A DNA stretch of 13,834 bases from NCBI GenBank assembly GCA_028565715.1, contig JAOXYC010125555.1, forward strand, positions 1 to 13,834, given 5' to 3'. The stretch is from Phoronis pallida (Eukaryota > Phoronida > Phoronidae). A program made the position numbers and the translations under genes. The notes under the pieces are model-generated. The model saw only the letters and a program-made list of their open reading frames with translations. It made no database searches and was not told the DNA's origin. Below are positions 1-9,900 of the stretch, piece by piece (position 1 is the first letter of the stretch; every line of letters starts with the position of its first letter).

Positions 1-942
1 TCATTTTCCTATCCTCCTCCTCCATTTCTTGCTGAATAAGATTAACCAGTTTCTGATAGGGGTCAATTCCCTCAACCCCTGCATCATCTTTGCCCTCTGA
101 CGTGTCACCTTCGACCTCTGACCCCTGATACGACATCTCCAATACCTCATTCTCACCCATTCCTGCATCTTGCTTATATTGATCAAACTCCTCCTGAGTC
201 ACATAAATAATTTTCTGCACTGTGTCAATATAATAATGATCTAAGCTCACTTTCATAGATGGATTTGCAGCTTTGATTGTGAAATCCATCGGATATTTGC
301 TGATTTTGTCGTTAAGTGCCGATTTTGTTTCCTCATCAACTGTTGTCTCGGGACCTTTAGGGGATTCAGAGAGTGGATTATCATGTACAAAACTTTTGAT
401 AAATGAAGTTAATTCATCGTTCCGACCTTGCATTACATCCGGTAAAAACCTGAACAGTTTACTCGACTCCTCACTAACAACATCTGTTTCATCCCTCAAG
501 ACCGACTGAACAATTTGAGACATAGTTTTACAATACGCATTTATCACCTCGGTCATTTTTAACAACTCAGCAACCTCACTTCCTTCCTCGACCTCTACAG
601 CACTCAACAGTTTCCTCGTTGCAATATTAATATAAACACTATCAGGAACTCTATCCTCATCAATGGGAATACTCCCGTCAAATATGGCATGCCATCCCGC
701 ATCTTTATCCGTCGCTGGCGTTATCTTAAACTCGGCTTTCTCCATAATCCGTAACATCTCCTCCACATTTTTGTTGCTGTACGGAACGACAGTTAGTACG
801 AGATGGAATTTACCCATCTGCACGGCCACCTCGTATTTGATATCGCCCTCGTCAAGCGTCTCCAACAGAACATACACGTTGTCATTCAGCTGCTTGATGC
901 GCATGGTGCCGGCGTTTGGTTCAATTCTATTTTCAACTTCTG
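1..942 (-). CDS. EDEM3: EDEM3 exon w15: long C-terminal region, open at window edge
   Basis: One exon encodes residues 690-1003 with no stop codon to position 1. The first half looks folded, with alternating strands and helices: [54 protein letters not shown] and [10 protein letters not shown] helical stretch follows ([18 protein letters not shown]), then a segment with [15 protein letters not shown]. Next comes a second strand-rich piece ([20 protein letters not shown]) and an acidic tail ([17 protein letters not shown]). I do not recognise a named domain. The human C-terminus is shorter, acidic and low-complexity, so this part is either invertebrate-specific or lost in vertebrates. The acceptor is a tandem ttgcagcag; no ER-retention signal is visible within the window. 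Confidence 0.9.
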
Positions 943-3900
943 CTGCAACAAAACATTGACATATTTTAATTAAAACTAGTGAATAGTACTAAAAGATCAG
1001 GTTTGTTGGAAGTATACATCATTCTCTCATTCCATAAGCTTGAAGAAAAACAATAAAATAACTTAAATTGCACCTGTTTGTTATTTAGCGCATGAAAACT
1101 TAAATCTATTATTTCTAACAAAAGTACCCTGGACACTATATCTCACTAAATTCCATTTTCACCTAACCCATATTTTTCTTAGTTTTTTAATACATTCTCT
1201 TAATATTAACTCTTCATTTATACTCATGTCGTTGTTGTTTTTATTACTCATTATGGCCGGAATGGGACAGCTACTGCAACAAGTTGATACTGATAAACGG
1301 GTTCTTTTTCGTAAGTACGAAAAACTGACTCTGAAAACTGTTAAAAACAGGTATAAGGTCGTGTTTAACAAAACATCTCTTACAAAAGTAAACATATGAT
1401 AGAATAAATTGTTCATACTCTCCTGATGATCACGTAATAATAAAAGTTTCTTACTAGGTGAGTTTGTTGTTCAGATGTTCAGACGGGGACTGATTGAAAC
1501 GTCTGAACATCTGAACATCAAACTCACCTAGTAAGAAACTTTTATTATTTTTAAAGTATACATCTCCATCAGAAAATACCAAAAAATTTTCAATTTGTGA
1601 TACCCACCCACCCACCTTATTTTAGGTTGCCTCTCCTAAAAAATAACCTTCATTATTCCACTTATTGCTCTCAGACTTAAGTGGGGGAGAATGATTTGTA
1701 TTGTCTAACTCTACCGATTTGTAAGACTACATATCCACATTTTATCAAATAAAAAATGTACACAGTGGTCCAGAACAAAGTATGGGAACATTTTATTTGA
1801 TCATATATTCCAGAAATCAACACAAATTTCCTAGATTTTTTGTCCAATTGTAAGTTAATACTGAACAGAAGAAAACACTTTTTTAACAAAATATTTTTTA
1901 TGATTTTCTAATTTATAATAATTTTAATGTTCCTGGACAACCCTGTAGTTGTATACTTGTTTTCATCATCATAACTTACTATCAAGACTTAATGGTGACA
2001 CTGCCAACAGGACCGTAAGCGGTGGGTTCTTATTGACGGCATCCAACAGGTCTTGACCTTCTTTACGGAAAAGGAAGAGGAACGGGATGTCGACCTCCGT
2101 CTTTCCGTCACCAGACATGGCAAATAGTGGTGACGATGAGCTTGATGAGTCGGGATGGTTATCTGATAATAGAATCAAATGGTTGAAAACAATGGAAATT
2201 AATTCAAACAGCTAGTTCACTGCTCCTTGGAAAACACTCTGACTTCTATTAGCAACCAGAACAGAGGTTTGTTCATTTTTTGAAAATAATTGAAATGTTT
2301 GAGGATTTGTAAAGGAGGCATGATATAATATTTTGTTCATTTCTCAATCAAAATTTGGGATCTGAAAAAATTTACTGTTCCTGCCATGGCTGTGTTATTA
2401 GCTCTACAGTTGGTAGAGCACTTGCATAGAATGCAAGCAGACCATGGGTTCGATTTCCTTGACCGGTCAGACATTTTTTCAGATTTCAAATTAATTGTCT
2501 TCACAGCAGTGAAAATCAAAATATATTCCTTAAAACTAAATTAACTGATTTTAAAAAATCCATAAAAATCACCATGTACACTTTAAGATAGACTGAACTC
2601 CAGCCCCTTCGACTGAGGTCGAAAAACTAAATCAATCGCAGGGGGTCTTCCGGTATTTTTACCGAAAGTAGGAGATTGTGGTTAAGCAGAGTGACGTAAT
2701 TAGTGAGACTCCATTATCGCGGAGATAGAACAGACCATCATTTGAGATGGGCTGAGGGAGAGATAACAAGAAATGAAAGGTTGGTATCATGGTGATTTTA
2801 AACTGAACAACAACACACAATTTTATCAATTCAGTGAACATTTTGATGATTTTTTTTGAGAAATGACAAAGGGGAAGGAAGTCCTAAAATTCATAGATAA
2901 ATCAGAATAACATTTATTTATTTTTTAAATTTTGAAAAGACAGAAAAATTCAGAACCCGACCGGCTCTTTTCAAAATTTATCACTTTCTGCCAGTAAAAG
3001 CATACATTTATTAATTTTTAAGACTACAGTTACATTTTTAAAAAAATGTCTTTGATAGTGAAATTGGGCATATGTAAGAGTTTCCCACCCTTTAGTCTCC
3101 CATACCTAGTACTATTCCACCAATTCCTCCCGTTTCCTCAATTTGTTTGGCCTTGTCCACAAACATACAGCCACCCCTCTCAACAATAGCAATGCGTCCT
3201 CTTATCTCATCAGCATTTGTAAAGGGGGTGCAACCATCAAATGGATCAGCCAATATTACAGAGCCCTTAACCTGGATAAGAAAGAATATACTGAAACACA
3301 TTTGACCAGAAGAATGAACAATCCCATAGTAAGTTGCATTGAAATAGTATATCTGTAACAGCCAGAATTCATTACTATCTCACCAATTGAAACTACTTGG
3401 TGATACAACGGAAATTTGAACAACTAAATAAAGAAAACATTTTTGCTGATTTACTATTGCATATAGAGACATAAATGGTAGTAAGCGAATAATTTCATTA
3501 ATATCTAATGCTGCGGTTACACAGTCACTAGCTTCGGATGTAGATTTCGTCCGGAGCAACTTGCGCCACTTTTGTACATCGGTTACCTGGTCATTTCACC
3601 CGGAGCAAGTTGCTCCGGGCAAAATTTGTAAAATTAATCCACCCTGAACCAGAGAAGAATGAAGTGAACAAATGATAACTGATAAGCAAATAACTTACCC
3701 CTGTTGGAATACTTTTGAGGTCTTTACCAAACAAAGCAGGACCCGCACTTAACCAGGTCTTTCCATTGTATGGTGACGAGCTAAACTGTACTACCCTTGG
3801 TTCTTGTTGAGCTGGTTGGAGGAAATGAAATCATATCAAATACAAAATTTCTCATTACGGCATTTGATCCCTGAGGTGAGAATCCAATAACGCCGAGGTC

Positions 3901-6900
3901 TCAAAAATCACCTCACATACCCCAGTTACATAACTTTGTGGTCAAATTTGACTTCGATGTTAATAGGCAGACCGAGTCAGCGCAAGTAAATTAAGAGGTA
4001 TAATTATGTGTCATAAATCCGGCCTTTGATCTGCGCTTACGGTTAGACGCATATTAACTTCGAATAATAGGTAACATTCCAGAATAAGACTATGCGGGCA
4101 GTGAGGTGATATTTTCCAGACCTCGTTCTAGTCAAACATCTACACTGGCACCCATGGCAGACAAGTTTTAAAACAGCAATGCGAATCGTGTGGGGACTCA
4201 TCTCGGGGACTGAATGACGTAATGCTTCATTTTTAATTCAAATTGGATATTCAGTACAGTGGACTCACGGGAATTTGATACTTCTGTCACAGGACAGCGT
4301 ACAAGATGGGGGCTGACATCTTGGATTTGAAATTCAGATGGTTTCCTCCTTGTAAAAAGAGGGCTGTTCAAAATGTTGCAATATTGCAACATTGGGCCTT
4401 GCAGGGGACACAACCAATGAATATGGATGGACAATGATTAGGCGTGATAAATTGATAATTATAACAAGCGCTGTAAATATTCAAATCATGTGGCGCCATC
4501 TAGGGGCCAATAAGCAGAAGGCCTTGAGTGTAGTTGCATTTCTTTCAATGATGTTAAACCAAACTTAGAAATTGATACTTGTCAGATGATATGACCCCTC
4601 AAAGATATGTCTGAGATATCTAATATCATTTAGCCTGTTTTCATTTTAAACCCCATTTAAGCAAAATGATTGAAAGTCACATATTTCATGGAAAATGCTC
4701 AAGACTAACTTTCGGTTTGCTGTGATTTAGACAGCTCTATCATTTCTTGCATGAAGATTAACCCCTCTTGAGCATCTTCTGGAGTTGAGGCCTGAAAGAA
4801 AACAAGGAACACAAGTTTTAACTTTAAAAAGGCTAATCTCAAAACAGCAAAATTACCACCTCCTTTTTCAAGATGGAAGGACATTACACTTACCCAAGAA
4901 CCTTATAATCATTTAACAAGTTGGATTGGATGGCCCTTTAATTCACCATCCTCTAAAAGCCTGAGTTGGTGAGTTTTGACAGTCTCTTAACGCTATCAAA
5001 ATCTCCTTGTAGTAAAGGCCTATTTACACTGAATGAAAAAGCACGAGTGAAGAAGTACACCGCTTTTAACAAAGGCATGCTTTCCAATTTACACTGGATG
5101 AAAAAATAAGTGTGAGTTCTTAATGAGATCCAGCAGTCCCAGGGCTTAGCACAATGAGATTTAGATGTCATTACAATGAGTTAATGACCCAAGGCAAGCA
5201 ATTGACCAATCAGTGATTAGCATACGTGTGCTTTTTCATAGCAGCTAGGCTCGTGGCATGTTTTCAAAGCCATGCTATGCTAACAAGAGTGAGTAGTGTA
5301 ATTTTTTTAACTAATTTACACTGAATGAAAAAGCATATTTTTCAAAATACGCAATGCCATGAAAAAGCAAGCAGTGTAAATAGGCCAAACTTATTTTTTT
5401 GGAGTTCTTAGTGTGAATTGCTCAACATGCTGTTGAATTTGTCAAAATGGGTGAATGGTTAGGGTGTCACGGGTACCCAAAAGAACATAGAACCACTTCA
5501 TATTTCTGAGCATTTTTTTATTTTTCTGAAAAATTAAAAAAATAAATAAACTGACTGCGCCAGTTTTAAAACAATGGGTCAACAACTTTTTAGGTAAACT
5601 GCAAAGATTGATACACAAGAAGAAGTTAGAAATTAAAAAAATTCTAACATTAATAAGCCAGTCTTCGAGGAACAGGAATCAATCCGAAAATAGATGACCT
5701 GCTGCAGCCTTAGTAGGTAGACAGGAATTGATTTCCTAAGAAATAGAATAGTGTGTGTACATACGTCTGAGGCTGTGTGTAGAAGTTGAACTCTACCGTC
5801 CTGTAACGTAGCAAGTCGTATACCAAACTCAGTCAGTATCGTCAAGTGCTCCTGTTTACCGGCGATAAACTCAGCGGCTCGTAACCTCCTCGACCGTCTG
5901 GAAAACAGTTATTGTTTACCTTCAACTGGTCAACCTGTCCATTTCATGTGGGGCAGAATGGGATTTTGCCAATGGGTCAATAAAAGGCAATAAAACTGAT
6001 AAGACCATAAACACATTATTACAGTAACTGACCTTTGACTGAATAAGTGCAATACACATACTCCTGACTGTCAAGTACAAGTTGACAAGACTTATGTAAT
6101 GCTGCAGTAGATTAACATATAAGTGAGATCCTGCCAAGAACAGTTCAGACCGGTGGCTCATCCCCATTGATGCCCAACATGTTTTTCAATTACATTCAAT
6201 CACCTTATACTAAACAAAACATTTAACATAATTTTTAAACAAATATCAACAAGCAAACAGAAATCATCAAAAGGGTGTGAATTTGCATTTATGAGATGTA
6301 TGCATACTAATAAAGACAGGAAGAAAAGAGTTCACAGTATAACGTACTGATTTAAAGGTTTGGGGCAAAGTTTCTCGACATAGTTTTCCATGGGTTTGCG
6401 AATATTTTGAGCATAGTATTGCAGATTCCCCTGGTATTGCATGTGGATGTTACGACATGACCTGTCATACGTCTCATCCTCGTCTGAGACCACCTGGGGC
6501 ATGACGGTTACCTAAAACGAGAAAGAGTTACTTAAAGATACCGTCTCCTTGTTGGTCCCGATCTGGAGTCAAAATTCAAATCAACTAGAAATTTTGTGTA
6601 GGAGTACTTTGATGAACATAACTAACTTGCATCTGAGTAAAAAAAATCAAAAAAATCTGTAAGGCGTGATTTGAGAGCTTTTTATCTGAAAAAGGTCAAA
6701 CCTACTTTTAACTCTTATAAGTAGGTTCAAGCTCCCAAATCACCCATTTGCAGATTTTTTTGAATATTTTGACTCCGATGCAAGTAAGTTTTGTTCAACA
6801 AAGGACTCATACACAACATGTCTAGTTGATTTGCGATTTGACGCCAGAGTGGGACCAACAAGGAGACAGTATCTTTCACATTTCAGGCATAGTAGTTACA

Positions 6901-9900
6901 GAAATTTAATACTGCGACATGACCTGTCATTACTGACCATTTATAGGATAGCAGTGTACTAAAAACAGAATCTCAAATTCGGTTATAATAATTCCAATGA
7001 TCAAAAGCACTCTTGCAAAATGAAACAGTATGATTTCAATATTTATTCGTGGTCAAGTATTGCTCATTAGAATTTATATTTCTTTGATATTTTTTGAAAA
7101 AAAAAATAGATAGCTTCAGCTCATCAAAGCTGGCATGAAACTTTTAATTATAGTTTTTGGACATCACATTAGAATTAGTTTGAAAAAAATATCAAAATCC
7201 ACACTCAACGTTTCGGAATATTCCAAGAACCATCATCGGGATATAATATGCAGGATACAATTATAATTCACAAACATATTGCTCAGCACAACGGGAAAAT
7301 GTTTATAAGCTGTGTCTTGCATATTATCCCCTGATGTTGATACTCTGAATATAAAACATAAACATCAGCAATGGAATTAATTTTTTTCTTGATTTTCTCA
7401 AATCATGTTTATTCCTACCTTAGTTGCATTCATGGAGTGATTTTGCATTGCTAGTGTCAGTGGAAGTAGATGGGCCTCAGTTGTGAATACATAATTGTCA
7501 ACATTCAAGACAAGATCTTTAGGCTCGGAGAATAATAAATATAGATACTTGAACGTCTCGGCCAAAACAAACGAGTCCATCCTGGAAAAGTAAAGAGTTT
7601 TCTTTAGAGCAGAAGTAATTTGCATTCAATGAAAAAATAAATAACTTCATAACATATAACAGTTATTTTGTCCCAAAAAAATTAAATTAAACGTCCAAAC
7701 AAATTACATGAATTACTTTGGACCATTTTCTTCCAAGGTTGACTCAAAAAACAGAATTTGCATGACACGAATGCCTTATGAGTAACATTTTCAGAAATAA
7801 CAATTCCTTTGGTCATTCATAGTTTTAAGCAGAGTAAAAAGGTCAGCTAAAATTGGTGGTGAAGATCAAAGATTTCCTAAAAAAACTTACTGGTTTTCAT
7901 GATGCCCCGTTGTGACATCTTTAATGGCAGCAAACCCGCATGGGACGCGGGCATGCTTCTCAAGGTTAAGTAACACACTCTCTCCTGCTTCTAAGTAATA
8001 TGGGTCACCAGTAGCCTAGGGGAGAAAGATTATTTCATGATTTTCATCTGTGTTATCGTTGTTGCACATAGTTATATGTGTACACAACTTGCATGCCTTA
8101 AAAGATACTCTCTCTGCATTGGTTCAAATCTGTCATCAATATGCAAATCAGCTAGAAAGTTTGTGTACGAGTCCTTTGTTGAACATAACTTACTTGCATC
8201 TGAGTAAAAAAATGCAAAAAATCTGTAAGGGGTGAGAGCATTGTGTCCGACAAGAAGCCAGACCTACACATAAGCTCTCAAATCACCCTTTGCATTTTTT
8301 TTTGTTGAATATTTTTACTCAGATGCAAGTAAGTTGTGTTCAACAAAGGATTCATACAGCATATTTCTAGTTGATTTGCATTTTGACGCCAGATTAATGT
8401 CCAACACAGAAAGAGTATCTTTAATTCTATAGCAGAAAAAACAGTCAACAATGTAAGTAAGTAATGTTTTAACTTTGACAGTAGTATTTTCAGAATAAAA
8501 CTACCATAAAAAGTGATTCTTACTATGAATGTGATGTAATACAACCTTTTATTGGTTGAGATTTTGAAAAGGCTAGTTGTATGATTTTTCAAAATCGAAT
8601 CCAATAAAAGGTTGTATTACTTCCCATGAATTTGAAAATCTTTTGATCACATAACATTAATCAAGACTGAAAAACTAAAAAAGTCTGTGAAAATTAATCC
8701 CAGCGTTAATGTAATATAAATGACGTAGGATGTAATATAAATGATGTGGGATGTCATAATAGTTCATAATAGTTGGGTAGTTATGTGATAAACAGGAGGT
8801 GTATTATCTGCAATAAATCTAAAGCAGTCACACCAATACCTAAAACTCTTATAACCACATACCTTATATAGAAAGTAGGTAGACTCCACAAACTCCGGCC
8901 TGAGTGGATGTTGACCCCAATGTACCCTGAAGTCTGTGGTGAAGGCTTCAGGTAGGAAGTTATGTCGTTTAGTCACCTGGTAGAGCATCTCGTGGATTTC
9001 TATGGCAGATTTGATGTCACCTTTTAGAACCTGCAATTACACAGTCATAAACTTCTTACGAATGGATATTTATGAAATAATCAAATTTTCTTCCACAGAC
9101 GCTAACACAACATAGGCTTAAAGGTACTAGTTGTATAATGTGGTCCCTCTTTAACTTCCGTTATTCAGTCAATGGAAACACATTGACTGAATAACGCCAA
9201 TAAGGGAGGGACCACATTATCCTACTTGTGACGGCTTAAACAGATAAGAAGTGTGGTCAAGATCAAAGGAAAATTTTAGTGCCTTTTATGTTTTTAACAG
9301 CTGAACTACTGACATCCTGAGCATTTTTTACACATCAACAGCCAGTATGTAAAATCTCCCCATGAGCAGGGCTAAGTTGCACCGCCTTCCACAAGAATAC
9401 CTGAATATTTTATTTTTAACATTTCGAATCAATGAATTCAACCACCATTTTCTACCATTATAACGCAACACTGAATTTAAATTAGTCTGCCTATGGCTAT
9501 CAGCAGCTGCTACTGGGCAGAATAAACAATTGATGTACATTTATTTTTGTACATTACAATAGCAGGAACGATAAGCAAAATGCATAGAGAGAGACATGCT
9601 TATATGCATGATTATAAGCAGTAAAATAGCTTCACACAGCTTCAAATGGAAGTAATTTCAACGCAGTGTTATAATAATAATAATAATAATAATACCCAGT
9701 GCTTATATAGCGCTTTTTTATTCAAAGCGCTTTACAATTCTCAATATCATTACCCAGGCTGCGGATCTGTTCACTCAAGTACTATTTCAACTCCCCGGGG
9801 AGCATACAGCATATCTTATTGCCTGAGAAAGCAAAATATTCGAACTCCAACAAAACATTATTAGCTGAAGCTCTCGGCTTTAGCCCGTATTCATGGAGCC

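Larger units (their letters stand above)
2163..3105 (-). other. EDEM3: intron w13-w14
   Basis: 943 bp, AT-rich. It contains a tRNA-like sequence between inverted repeats (2352-2492) and a SINE-like repeat (about 2591-2770). Nothing else is recognised. Confidence 0.85.
3812..4709 (-). other. EDEM3: intron w11-w12
   Basis: 898 bp. It holds an inverted-repeat element (3893-4125) and a 22-bp palindrome (4372-4393). No other feature is supported. Confidence 0.85.
6512..7418 (-). other. EDEM3: intron w8-w9
   Basis: 907 bp. It contains foldback element copy 1 (6534-6876), which begins only 22 bp from the w9 acceptor end, and the hammerhead-like patch near 7208-7240. Confidence 0.85.
8016..8862 (-). 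other. EDEM3: intron w6-w7
   Basis: 847 bp, mostly repeats: foldback copy 2 (8101-8422), a hairpin (8536-8620) and short tandem repeats (8709-8774). Confidence 0.85.

Noticed and set aside
273-509. Plus-strand open frame of 78 codons
   Set aside because: It lies antisense to the coding exon w15, whose frame continues the EDEM3 protein; no recognisable product.
663-959. Plus-strand open frame of 98 codons
   Set aside because: It is a shadow of exon w15 on the opposite strand and runs past the splice acceptor.
1159-1416. Minus-strand open frame of 85 codons
   Set aside because: Intronic and AT-rich; not in frame with either flanking exon and no homology recognised.
2392-2467. Functional tRNA-Ser(AGA)
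   Set aside because: The acceptor stem does not pair, the T stem is broken and the long variable arm of serine tRNAs is missing.
8278-8604. Minus-strand open frame of 108 codons
   Set aside because: It covers foldback element copy 2 and part of the 8536-8620 hairpin inside an intron; low-complexity, no family resemblance.
8709-8774. CRISPR-like or regulatory tandem array
   Set aside because: Only two copies of each unit, no spacers, and the setting is an animal intron.
9646-9864. Plus-strand open frame with a poly-Asn run
   Set aside because: The Asn run is the (ATA)n microsatellite; the rest is the interspersed repeat.
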